Below are positions 10,361-21,083 of a stretch of 64,000 nt of DNA, piece after piece. The DNA is from Sipunculus nudus. Lineage: Eukaryota > Annelida > Sipuncula > Golfingiida > Sipunculidae. Location: the NCBI GenBank assembly GCA_026874595.1, contig CM049316.1, positions 60,209,676-60,273,675 of the forward strand, read 5' to 3'. The notes below the pieces were generated by a model. It was not told where the DNA came from. It was given only the letters and a program-made list of their open reading frames with translations, and made no database searches. Made by a program: the position numbers and the translations under genes. Position 1 is the stretch's first letter. Every line of letters starts with the position of its first letter.

Positions 10361-13225
10361 TGATGATATTATAATATAGAATAATTAATGCATGTCAGCA
10401 CGTTACGGAGCACCCAGTTAAGAATTTTGTGGTAATGGATATGCGCAAAACTTTTGAAAATATTTCTTATCTCAATCGTTAGAAAGTTTGAACATGAAAA
10501 TTGGTGTTAAGATATTGTTGGTTATAGGCACTAATGCCAAGGTACAGTGTTAACTAATGTACTATGTTCAATGTACAGATCTAGTGGGGACATTGCGGAC
10601 GGATTTGAGAGAGGGACAGGGGGCGGGCAAATCCCCTTTTCAGCCTTAAAATCTTGGGCTCATTGCCGAAATGCCCTGAAAATTTAATGAGATTCAGTTC
10701 ATGATTACGTGAATTATGTTTAGAACAAACACACACAAACGAACGGGGATGAACGCATACCCTCCTGGCGGAGGCAGTAACGGAAGAAATACTGCTGGGG
10801 CTGCTACATATTCGTGATGCTAAATTTTCATTGTCTCGCGAGGGTTTCATTTTTACGACCTAACCAGGCACGCAGTAAACTACTCGTAACATATCCATCA
10901 TAACACTGATTATTTAAGGTGCGCCCTCAGTCGTAACAATTTGACGATTACCGAAGACAAGTGGACATTCTTGTCCGTTATAAGCAGATAATATGAAAGA
11001 TCTAATATTATTTATAATGTCGCTCTTAGATTTACAGGTATTATAGAATATATGTTATAATTCATGAATATATCAATCATTTGCCTTTCGACTTTTAAAC
11101 CTATACAGGCGTGATCGTGTTAATAACATATATGTAAAATGTCAATGAGGTTATATTATGATTAACCGCTCACCTGTGTGAAGATGAGGCAATTTATTCA
11201 GGAATTAAGGTTTCACTTGCACGATAATTTTCCTTTCGCGAATATCGCGAATTTGAAACCTTCGCGAACAATAAGCTAACCGCAGTATGCATCATACATG
11301 CAGGATTTTATAAAGGTGATGGAGGCTCAATTTCCAGGTGCACGTAAACAAATTGTGCCGTGAGTGTAAAGTATACGAGACGCAAAATAAGGTGCCGCTT
11401 TTCGATATAAAGCGTATATTATTCAGTAGGGCTGAATCAATATACTGTTTACATGCATACTATGTCGCAGTATCGAGGAAACACAATGACTGCTGACAAT
11501 TATAGATACAGCCCTAACCTGAAAGATATAAGCTTCAGCTATTTTTTTTTATATTTGCACTGTTTGCCTTTTAAAACTTGAATAAGATCACAAATATTGT
11601 CATATAACTACTATACACAACTGGACGATTAATTTATGTTAACGATGTTTCCATGAAAAACGTGTGAGTTATGTAAGAGGAATATAATTAAAAGTCCTCA
11701 TTATTGTTAAAATCGATGCTCGCACGAAACATTACTTCAGTTAATATATATATATTGCAATTTTTCCATTTTGTGATCTCAGGAGGGCCCGTATTTCACT
11801 TAATGATCAACTTGATCAAATTTATGATCAAATATACCTGCATTAGTTGAACTACATGTTCAGCAACAGGTAGGACTATAGTGGACAAGGCCTTGCAGGG
11901 AACCCCAAAAACAATTAAGTTCACGAATTTAATTACACAATTTATAAAATATAACCAATAATCGTCTATATAATGGGGTATGGATAGTGAATGGACTTTT
12001 AAACAACATCCAGATCTTAATGCTAAATTGTTTATCAGTATGAAATTAAGTTAAAAGAAGACGGAAAACGTTTTTCAGCGTATATAACCTATCTTAAGCC
12101 ATTATTTAACGAAAGATTTGGCCCTTCATTTGAAATGAGTGCCTACCAAGCCCCAAAGCGAAACAATGTTGCTTATAACGAGGTTGTGGCTCGTCTAGCA
12201 AGCGAGCGCAAAATATGTTTAAATTAAAATAAAGCGTATTGTCATTACGTATATCGGGTATCTTTTAAGTGTATCCCAATACGTATAGGCATATTGTACA
12301 TGAGTATATACTGACCGATACCTATCATCCTCTTCAATATCCGATATTTTAAGGTAAAAAAGAGGGGGCGCGCGTGCATTTTCAAAATATCTATACAATA
12401 CAGACCATACATGCATGGAAACCTATATATATGACTTCATAACAACAGCCATTTGGATTGTCCTGCAGTGGTGTTTTTTTTTACCTGAGCTGAGGAGCCT
12501 TTTCTGTCTGCAAGACCAGTGGTGCCATCTATATTTTATGTTCTTTCTTTCTCTTTATAATAATCCCTGTTAGCATGCATAGAAAAGCTTTCCAAATATT
12601 GAATTCGACCTGCATGGAGTGGACACAATCACAAAATGGTGCAACGATCGGTGATTAATGCTGGGGAAAATATTTAGATTTTAGATTTCTCATTTAATGT
12701 TACTAATATCAATAACTAAATTATAAGTATACTAAACAAATTAAGTATAGCACATTTTCTCTTCGTGTTTCTTTTTAAGCTTGCAAGCTGTCTATTATAT
12801 CTCCAGGCACCTTTAATTGTTGCCCTTGTATCACGGACACAAGCGTACGATGTGGTCTGGTAAGAGTCTAGACCTACCTCACAAATCGTTGGACAGATCC
12901 AGTAGGAATTCCATACACATTAGGAGGGGAATCTATGTAAATGAACCTCTCCTCTGTATAAACAGCTGACTTTCAACGACAGACCCTCATTTTCATACCA
13001 AAAAAAATCCTTCCCGTCATACATTGCAGTGTTTACAACCATGCCAGATTCCTATTGGCTGATACAACCAGATGAGATACCAAGAGCCCATATAGAGATT
13101 TTTATTATTATTTTATTTAAAGTATTAGTGTCAATTATTTCGTTCATACTATAAATCATAAGGCAATAGTTTTTGTTTCAATGGAATATAAGCAGCTGTA
13201 TTATTTATGGTAGTGTGTAGGTGTT
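10361..13225. other. Intergenic; one LINE-tail-like fragment
   Basis: Mostly AT-rich DNA without recognisable genes. At about 10720-10795, ACACACAAACGAACGGGGAT and CCTCCTGGCGGAGGCAGTAA resemble the 3' tail of RTE-type LINEs known from marine invertebrates (inference). The minus-strand open frame 10581-10850 overlaps it and is not convincing as a gene. A dispersed TATA-rich stretch lies near 11745. Confidence 0.4.
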
Positions 13226-14090
13226 ATATGGTGTCTTCATGCTACACAAGAAATATCGTATTTCCTTGATCAGACGCCCGGGCTTTAATTTTTTTCATAC
13301 CTTGCTTTGACCCGGCGTCTAAAGGCGGGCTTCTATTAAAGGCATGTGTTTATTATAAAAATAAATTATCAGGCTCGTCAGACAAAACTAAAAATAGAAC
13401 ACGTCGAAACAATATACCCGTCGGTCACTACTTGGGGAAAACAACTGAAAACATCGCCGGTTAACGTTCGAAATATCCTTATAGATGCCATAGGGATATG
13501 GGACGCGCTATCTCCACAAACACGCACCTTACGGTGAATCACAGCGAGAGATTTTCCAGTTGTCCACAAGATCCCGTGCACGCGGGCCTCTCGAAACCAG
13601 GTAGCCCGGTGTTTCATGTGGCTGTTTCATTTATTTTTCACAACGTATAGTTGATAACATTGTTTCCCTCTGAACGTGGGATAGCTGTTTCATTAACTGT
13701 GCACCACGTTCAACTGGTAACATTGGTTCCATCGAAATACTGGTAGTTCGTACTTAAAACGGCACAGCGTATAATTCATTTTTATGACACTTTCCTTCCG
13801 TCTTTTAACCGGTTCAGCTTGACAAAGCATATTCAAGCGTCTCAGATCTGGTATATACTGGTATATGACATTTACTGCCGAGAATATTCCACTGAATTTA
13901 TGTTTGTCGACAAGAGTGAATACTATTTATAGCTTTTAAGATTATCTCGGAAGTGTGGTTTTGGTAACACTAAGCACGCACTTAAAAGGGCTTCCAAAAG
14001 CAAGGGGCGTAATTTGGCTCGACAGGAGCTACAAATTATACCGCTTGACACCATCATTTGGTGTATTCATGCTACACAAGAAACATGTAC
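13226..14090. repeat. Segment flanked by 23-bp direct repeats
   Basis: GTGTCTTCATGCTACACAAG (13231) and GTGTATTCATGCTACACAAG (14061), both continuing AAA, flank about 830 bp. Inside are CGCCCGGG...CCCGGCGTC motifs (13276-13320) like those of mollusc DNA repeats, and two paired ACGTTCAAC-type segments near 13640-13730. The overlapping open frames at 13346 (+) and 13378 (-) show no protein signature. Confidence 0.4.
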
Positions 14091-14189
14091 CCAAATTATT
14101 TGAACAGTTCTGTCCAACCATCCGTTAGGTAAACTCTCACCGTAAAACGTTGTACCGCTTGTGTCAAGCAAACTGTATACTATTTGTCG

Positions 14190-14405
14190 GTGTTGTAGTC
14201 GAGTCACCAACGTCCAAGGCCGAGTCCGAGTTGCCAACGTCCTAGGCCAAGGCCGAGGCCGAGTCACCGCCATCCGAGGACAAGGCCGAATTCGAGTCAC
14301 CATCATCCGAGGCTAAGGCCGAGGCCGAGTCACCGCAATCCGAGGCCAAAGCTGAGTCCGAGTCACAATCGTCTGAGGCCAAGGCTGAGGCCGCGACACC
14401 GCGAT
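14190..14405. repeat. GC-rich GAGTC/CCGAGGC degenerate tandem array
   Basis: A run of ~30-40-bp units built from GAGTCACC, CATCCGAGGC, CAAGGCCGAGGCC. It is much GC-richer than its surroundings. Related to 16262-16438 and more distantly to the AT-richer arrays at 1398-1838 and 51062-51180. The minus-strand open frame covering it encodes a low-complexity Arg/Pro/Thr peptide and reflects the repeat. Confidence 0.6.
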
Positions 14406-14810
14406 CTACCAGTTAAACTCTGTCTATATTTAACAAAGCAAATATTTCCTTCATAAAAGTTCCATATGTGTGTCTATATAACGTATATATGCCTATATAT
14501 AGGGGATACAACTATGTATGGTCCATCTAGACTAATCCATGAAATGTTGCACATATTTGCAGTCCTATCCTTCCTGCCAACTGACAAAATTCTATGTTTT
14601 TTGCCCCTGAGTTATTTTTCAAAAAGTTAAAAATCGCTTTAATGCATATTTTGAGCTACAATAGTCCGTACATGTCAGTATTCTTTAGTGACGGCCTTAT
14701 AAGCCGTGATGTTACCTGCATGCATTAGTTACAAAATATACAAAACTTTAGAGTTTTTGCAGTTTGACCCAGAAGTGTACAGCATCGTATTTTCGCAGTT
14801 TCCAGATGAT

Positions 14811-15198
14811 AAACTCCGTTCTCGCATACACTCCATAAGCAGCGACTACGCAGCACTACTACTAGCGTAACAAAACCCAGTTCAAGTTTCCTTTCAACAA
14901 TATCAATGTTTGCGTCTGGTTCTGAATGAAAATCACGTATAAACTCCGTTCTCGCATACACTCCATAAGCAGCGACTACGCAGCGACTACTACTAGCGTA
15001 ACAAAACCCAGTTCAAGTTTCCTTTCCACAATATCAATGTTTGCGTCTGGTTCTCAAGAAAATCACGGATAAACTCCGTTCTCGCATACACTCCATGAGC
15101 AGCGACTACGCAGCGACTACTACTAGCGTAACGAAACCCAGTTCAAGTTTCCTTTCCACAATATCAATGTTTGCGTCTGGTTCTCAAGAAAATCACGG
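14811..15198 (+). repeat. 130-bp unit, three near-identical tandem copies
   Basis: Copies start at 14811, 14941 and 15071 with AAACTCCGTTCTCGCATACA and end with CAATGTTTGCGTCTGGTTCT...AAAATCACG. Only a few differences separate them (for instance GCAGCACTACT against GCAGCGACTACT, and a short change near the end of copy 1), so the triplication is recent. The unit is not a multiple of three, and open frames across it change frame between copies. Confidence 0.9.
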
Positions 15199-15389
15199 GG
15201 CACGGTCACAAAAAGTCTGCAGGAATCCCTGCATGGAAAAGATCCCTCGTCAAATATCACATGCGCATGCACAAATATTTTTTTAAAATTTATAGTTAAT
15301 AACAATTAATAACAGAAGAACTTCTTCTATGAGATATTTAATAGATACAAATGTTCATGATGAAGGTTTGTTTTATTGAACAATAAGTG

Positions 15390-15402
15390 CCCCCCCCCCC
15401 CC
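15390..15402 (+). repeat. Poly-C tract
   Basis: A run of 13 C at the edge of a repeat-like segment. No function is inferred. Confidence 0.8.
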
Positions 15403-15539
15403 TCCTTTTTGGCTAGCAGGACCAAGGCCGGTGTCTAGCGAGGGGCATTATAATTACCGAAAATTCACAGGACATTTATATATGCAAACTAAATTATATG
15501 TCACAATCGAAGACGAAGCGATGTCCCAGAACATTTTCC

Positions 15540-15850
15540 CGCCAAGATTGTAATGAATGAAATCACATGGGGTGGATTTTACTACGAACCTCTTATTGGC
15601 TCTCTATCTATGACACGTCATCGCTCCGCCAATCACAAGAACGTATGCATGCACGGGCCAGGCACCGATGTATGCAATCAACTGCATGTCAATCAACGTG
15701 TCACATGATTACGTGCCAACATTGGCCGGTTGAGAGTGTGAATGTCGAGAGACATTTCAGTTTATGCGACAGTGAAGAACTTGCGCTTTATTTGTAATCC
15801 AACCAGAACGATTTCTTATAGTTATTTTTTACGCGATTCGCCTATTTTAT
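15540..15850 (+). promoter_or_regulatory. Possible promoter upstream of orphan exon
   Basis: Locally richer in CpG than its surroundings, with CCAAT-type boxes in both orientations (TATTGGCTC near 15594, GCCAATCAC near 15628, ACATTGGCCGG near 15720) and a CACGTCATCG element near 15614. It lies directly ahead of the candidate first exon at 15851. The TATTTTATATG just before the ATG is AT-rich rather than a clear TATA box. This is suggestive only. Confidence 0.3.
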
Positions 15851-15928
15851 ATGAAGTTTGCGAAAGTCAATAAGTCAGATTTCATTGATCTTTTTAGCTC
15901 GAGTGACGACATTTGGAAGCGGTTTACC
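15851..15928 (+). CDS. Candidate first coding exon, gene unknown
   Basis: ATG at 15851 opens 26 codons (begins MKFAKVNKSDF, then IDLFSSSDDIWKRFT) and runs into a consensus-like 5' splice site (TTTACC|GTGAGTG) in phase 0. The composition (balanced acidic, basic and aromatic residues) looks like real protein rather than AT-rich noise. The segment upstream has promoter-like boxes. I do not recognise the protein and could not find a convincing following exon before the ZNF423/521 promoter. It may be a gene with distant exons, a lost gene, a transposase first exon, or chance. Confidence 0.3.
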
Positions 15929-16261
15929 GTGAGTGTTTCACTTCACCCCGGCGTATGAGAGTGTACCGATCGTTCCTCGTATATAGGCACAATCAGACTA
16001 ATGTTAAAGGCTCAAATTAAAAGATTTGCTACGTCAAGTAATACCTTTCAGTTATGGAAATTAAGAATACCTACATGGAGACTGAGGGAGATTTAAAATA
16101 GAGGGGCTATTAATCTGGCACCTGAAGGCAGATTTTTACGGACCCAACAAGCCTGAACCTTCACATATCACGGGAGCGAGACAAAAAATAAGGGCGACTT
16201 GCCCGAGGGCCCCCTAACATTTGAACCCTGTGGACAAATGAAAGCAGAGAACATTCAAGAT

Positions 16262-16438
16262 GGTCAAACGTGCGCGGCCTCGAGCCGGCCTCGAACCCCT
16301 ATGTCCCGAGTCACCGAGGCCGGAGGGCTCGAGGCCGAGTCCGAGTCAAGGCCTTCCGAGGACACGGCCAAGGCCGAGGCCAGCGAAACCCGGCCTTGAG
16401 ACCGGCCTCGAGGCCAAGACCGGCATCGAGACCTCCAA
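16262..16438. repeat. GC-rich GGCCTCGAG/GAGTCCGAGTC array
   Basis: A strongly GC-rich, CpG-rich patch of GCCTCGAGCCGGCCTCGA, GAGGCCGAGTCCGAGTC and GGCCAAGGCCGAGG units. Six short open frames overlap here on both strands because the GC-rich repeat lacks stop codons; none is a gene. It is related to the array at 14190-14405. Confidence 0.6.
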
Positions 16439-16685
16439 CACTGCAGTATTTGTACTTGGGATGAAACTTGGTTGTAAGCGGTTGTAGGGGGATGAAAACC
16501 CCTTCCCAAAATCTTGAAAAAATTGAAAAGAAAGAAAGCAATGGTCCATTGGCTATGATGTTCAGATGAATGAAAAACGAAGGCTATAATATAAATTTAG
16601 GTCACAGTGACCTAATTTTGGTTGACGAGTAGGGTTTTGCAGAGTATGTTTACAACTCTACATGTTGTAGTTCAACATGCGTATT

Positions 16686-16689
<4 letters not shown>

Positions 16690-16747
<58 letters not shown>

Positions 16748-16755
16748 ATGTATAT
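16690..16755. repeat. (TA)n microsatellite
   Basis: A run of TA dinucleotides with a few C/G interruptions at the end, directly 5' of the LINE remnant. Confidence 0.95.
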
Positions 16756-16765
16756 ACACATTTCT

Positions 16766-17135
16766 TATATATCTGAAATAAAGGAAAAATCCAAGCTCAG
16801 TATATATAGTGAAGTAAAATCAGGCATTGAATCAGAACAATACTCAAATAATATCCCATACATCTATAGAAAGGTTTTGTAGCAAAATTTCGACTAAGTG
16901 ACCATGATTTTGAAATTGAAGTATAGGAAGAAGAAGTAATATTCTAGTAAATATGAGAATCTGTAAATTTTGTGAGAATGATGAAATTGAAGATGAGGTT
17001 CACATTCTTTTCAAGTGTTCCAGATATAAACATTTCATAAATAAATTGTTATCATTTATACAGAATTTTCCACAAAAAAAATATAGGCTTATCCAGATTT
17101 TGAGTACACAGAATCACAGGATACAATATGATTAA
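16766..17135 (+). pseudogene. LINE 3' ORF remnant with CCHC-like end
   Basis: Three consecutive segments in different frames encode the C-terminal part of a non-LTR retrotransposon protein. First comes a helix-like part ending SKLSIYSEVKSGIESEQY (16766-16882), then KFRLSDHDFEIE (16885-16920). The third, from about 16929, has GRRS...NMRICKFCENDEIEDE followed by HILFKC. The motif order KFR-S-H--IE / GR / R-CK-C----EDE-H-LF-C is typical of invertebrate LINE C-termini. Two frameshifts and an in-frame stop show it is dead. Nothing of the reverse transcriptase core is present upstream, where the (TA)n tract lies. Confidence 0.65.
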
Positions 17136-19324
17136 GGTGTATATTTATTTCAAGTAAACAGAGTAAGACAGGAAAATATTTCAGAAAATAATATTCCATA
17201 AAGGAGTACTTTAATTAATAAATTCACTGAATACTGTAATTTATGTATAATTGATAATGGTAAATATATATATTTACATTTGTGTATATCAGTGCTATTC
17301 TTTTCTACGACATGTATATCTTTTAACATGATTAACACATATTAGCAGAAAGCGATGGCAAACTTGTGTATATTTGTATATGTAACTTATGTTAGTTGTA
17401 CTTTGGGTCATGAGGCCTTTTCACAATAAACTTTGTAGTTGTTTTTGATTATATATAGCTTACACACACATTTATAATATTAAAATTGGTAAGAACCATT
17501 ACATTTTTAGTCAAACAAAGAAATAATCAAATATTGCAATCGGTGAAATCTAAAGTTTCATAAAGCTCACGCGCCCTTTAAATTCGGATTATATTAATGA
17601 ATAGTTAACCTTAACATTAAAACTTGTGTGTTTACATTTTTTACTTGAGTATTAAAAAGTGGATAATATTTTTACTCACAGGAAGAAGTCGACATGGGTG
17701 GCGCCACCTGCAACTTATCCTTACCAGTCACAGGACCCACACACCCGTAATACTTGGTGTTCCATGCCTCAGCAGTTCCGGAGATAAGGGGTTACAGCAT
17801 GCAATTCTTCATGAAAGTATTCATTCTCTTTTAATTATAATCAATATAGATAATATGCTATTCATTATATGAAAGTTAAGGTGAAGTGTTTTACCTGCAG
17901 AATAAATGAGTGTGGCATTTCGGCTATTATAGTCAACATAGGTGGCGCCACTTGCAACGTGCATATACACATACCAGTCATATAATGAATGGTCATAAAA
18001 CACTTGCAGCTCTCCTGAGGAATATCTGATAACAGAAATTACATTTCTCTGTATGAAAACTCCGATAATCATAAAGTTTTCCGACCAATCGCCTGCTACT
18101 CGGAGAACTCAGGTACGACTGTGTTAACATTTTGCTTGCATCAGTCTTAAAGGTTTACAAACATTTATCATAATACGTGTATTTTTTCACACTATTAGGT
18201 AATTTTGCCTGATTACAAATGTTTTCCAGCAAAACCATCCCGGTGCATGGGCCAACTGTGAGAAATTCGGTTTTTGTTTTACAAATTGTTAAGATTTGTG
18301 TGTGGGTAAACACAGGTCACTTGTGTCTGTCACTAGAAGGAGACTCCCCGACCAGAGGTCCCATCTTGAGACGACCCCTTAACAAGTAGGAGAGACACGG
18401 AAGAAAAAACATAATTTTGATTTGTGAAATCGCCCTATTTGGATATTTATGACATGTGACGTCGGAGCTATGTTTTGTGCCACTTATCGTGCTCGGTGCA
18501 AGTTTACCACCATTTGTATACAAACGAAATAATGCCCTAATAAGAGATACCATAATAATTTATGGAGAAAACAACACACGTGGTATGTTTATAGATTTCT
18601 TTAGAGGTAGGCCTACAGATGAGTCTCGTTATTTAAATTTTATGAATCAAAACAAATATTTGTTTCAGCAATCTTGAACATCAAGAACAGTCTGGAATTT
18701 AAGTGCTCAAATTAATGTTCTCCCCCGAAGAGGGCAGTATATAGGTCGAGACGTTATCTCCTGCAGGTTTCTACGGGAGATTTTTGAAGGGCCTCCTTTG
18801 ATTTAAAGTAAATATCTTAATGATGTAAGTGCATTATAAGGTGGTCTAATTTATCAAGCTAAAACTTCGCCTAACCCACATTTTTACATTTGTTGAGGAT
18901 AGTGGGTATACTTGGTTTGCAGTAATTATTATCTGCATGTAAATGTAATTGTTGGCATGTGTTGCGTAAATTACAGAGGCAATATGACTATATTCATATA
19001 ACATTTATATTATCATGGAGTATATATGCCCATTAGGCGTTGAAAACATTTTTTTGTGGACAAGGTTAGAAAAGGTTTCTTGATAGTGATTACATGGGTT
19101 TACTTGAAGTCGACAATATTTCTATTGATCTTGGATAGCTGGGAATGGTGGTGTGAGCTACATTTATTTTTTTTAGTTTACAGGAGTACAATGATAATTT
19201 TGAGACTTAAATATAGCAGAAACTGACGACAAGCAATCCTTTCAAAGTTTAAACATATCACAGAGACAATTTCAATTGAATTAAATGTATGCATTATGTA
19301 CTTAATTATATTATATTATATATA

Positions 19325-19392
<68 letters not shown>

Positions 19393-20379
19393 CAAAGTTT
19401 GAAAAAAAAAAACAATTAATTAAGCAGAAAAAAAAGAGATTTGTTTTCTCAAGCAGAGCGCGCTTCAATTTTGACCCACGCATAAAAAAGTATTTTTATT
19501 TCAGTAGAAAATGACCGAAATTGAGCACAAGCCGCTCTGACATTTAATTCTTTAAAAATGAAATGATAAAATTTCGTTTTTTTATGTCATGTTTTTACTT
19601 GTTTGGCAAGTTTGGGGGGGGGGGGGAGCTTTTTAAGGGGTTTAACCCGATTTTTCCGGATCTGGCGGCCTTTTCCAGGTTTTCTTATTAGTCTGTATAC
19701 TTGGGTAGGTACCACACCTCCTTTCCAAAATCCTAGGTCTGGGCCAGGATCCGGTTCTGTTATAAATTGTCAACTAGGCCCCTGATTTCATGACATTTTA
19801 ATTGAAGTTTATAGTAAAAGGGTAAAAATTCGCACAGGCACTGATTTCTTGAAAAATGCCTGAGAACTCAACATATATGTTGGGAAAGGGAATATATATA
19901 CATGTATTTTAAATATTCCTATATATATATGTACGTGTGTGTGTGTGTCAACATTTTTGTAAATGGTCGATTGGGGTAGCTTTCTAGCACATAAATTTCA
20001 GGGTAGGCGGGAACAAGGCCAGTTTATTTTCATGTATACACTACACATGGGTGTTACGATCAGAAAAATCGATACTGGTCACTGAGTATACACGAAAAGT
20101 TTACCACAAGTTTCACGTCAAAATAATTTTATACCGATGTCGGTGGGCAGATGTCAGCACAGCATGCACAGATACTGACGGCGATATATCGATCGTTAAA
20201 ATATTTGTCTCAGTTCCGAAAATATGAAACGGTATATATTCCTAAATAATTTTCAAACCAAATCTTATGTTATGTTATCTTATCTCAGGATTTTTTAATA
20301 TCATCTAAATCCGAGGTAACATCCATAAAAAATATATCGATAGGCCTATATCTGTGTGTGTCATTATAATTGATATCCT
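17136..20379. other. Intergenic; minor repeats only
   Basis: AT-rich DNA. A ~35-bp segment around GGTGGCGCCACC occurs twice (17686 and 17926). A CRE-like GTGACGTCGG lies near 18456 and a G-run with a GGTTTAACCC-containing fragment near 19612. Open frames such as 18456-18677 and 17821-18072 have no recognisable domains or good splice borders. Confidence 0.4.
19312..19390. repeat. (TA)n microsatellite
   Basis: About 80 bp of nearly pure TA with one TTTT interruption. Confidence 0.95.
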
Positions 20380-21043
20380 ATCCAATCACAAGGCGTCAGC
20401 ACAGGTACGGTAACTGATTACCGCGCCATCTATTGGTGGACTTAAACATTAGACACCTTTGCGCATGAGCAAAGCGGGTGTTTAGACAGGCGGGAGGGCG
20501 CGTGATTGATTCGAAACCCCGCAGGGACCATGCTATTCAGAGGCGAATTTCAGCCAAGCACCACGCTGCCACAGCTATTTGGCCCCGAAAACCCCTGGGG
20601 AGCTGCACCCGGTTTGCACTCTCGCCCACGGTCGTTTCTGGGCCATTTCTCCGCAGCTGTTAGCGTGCAAATCACGGCCTGGTCGGGACTCCAAGGGCCA
20701 AGCCGGGTTGGCAGGACTCCCTGGAGGGCTGTCAGACCGGCCAAGCAGTATTCATTTACATGGCACAAACTTGCGCCACGCGCCGCGACCTGGTCTAGGC
20801 CTAAATTGAAATTTTGGTCGAATTTGTCCAGAACTTGTGATTGTTGCCGGGGCCTCACTGCGTTGGGCGCGAACCCCCGCTGACTTGGCGTTGGGCTGCA
20901 TCGTCTGTTGAGACTGTCCGCCTGAACCACCGAACAGGCAGCAACCAGCGGCCGCCCAAAGTTCTGATATAAAGAAACAAGGCCGACAGGAACAGGTAGC
21001 AAGCGAGAACTGACAGGACTGCCTCAGGCCATCGAAAAGCAGC
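20380..21043 (+). promoter_or_regulatory. ZNF423/ZNF521: CpG-rich promoter and 5' UTR of ZNF423/521 gene
   Basis: About 650 bp that is much richer in G+C and CpG than the surrounding DNA, directly upstream of the first coding ATG. It contains a CCAATCACAAGG box near 20390, GCGCATGAGCAAAGCGGG near 20461 and several GC boxes, with no strong TATA box (GATATAAAG near 20967 is weak). This is the expected form for a CpG-island promoter of a developmental regulator. The overlapping open frames on both strands (20506-20883, 20550-21002, 20752-21117) exist because stop codons are rare in GC-rich DNA; they show no domains. The transcription start is not determinable. Confidence 0.6.
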
Positions 21044-21083
21044 ATGACACGACGAAAACAGACGAAGCCACGGTCCCTGAAAA
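21044..21083 (+). CDS. ZNF423/ZNF521: ZNF423/521 ortholog, coding exon 1 (NuRD motif)
   Basis: Encodes MTRRKQTKPRSLK plus the first base of the next codon, then a strong donor AAA|GTGAGT. Vertebrate ZNF521 starts MSRRKQAKPRSLK, and ZNF423, FOG, SALL and BCL11 proteins share the RRKQ-KP core. In those proteins it binds RBBP4/7 and recruits the NuRD repressor complex. The SLK ending favours ZNF423/521 over SALL (KPQH) and FOG (PRQIK). The exon ends in phase 1 and fits the exon at 28066, where the codon split by the intron becomes Arg (KR). The gene product should be a nuclear multi-zinc-finger DNA-binding factor acting in neural and other cell-fate programmes (family knowledge). Confidence 0.85.

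Noticed and set aside
16199-16549. Six overlapping Arg/Pro/Glu-rich frames
   Set aside because: Low-complexity translation of the GC-rich GGCCGAG/GAGTCC array in every frame.
16622-16882. Intact 86-codon gene starting before the (TA)n tract
   Set aside because: The N-terminal half is only the translated TA microsatellite; the rest is part of the frameshifted LINE remnant.
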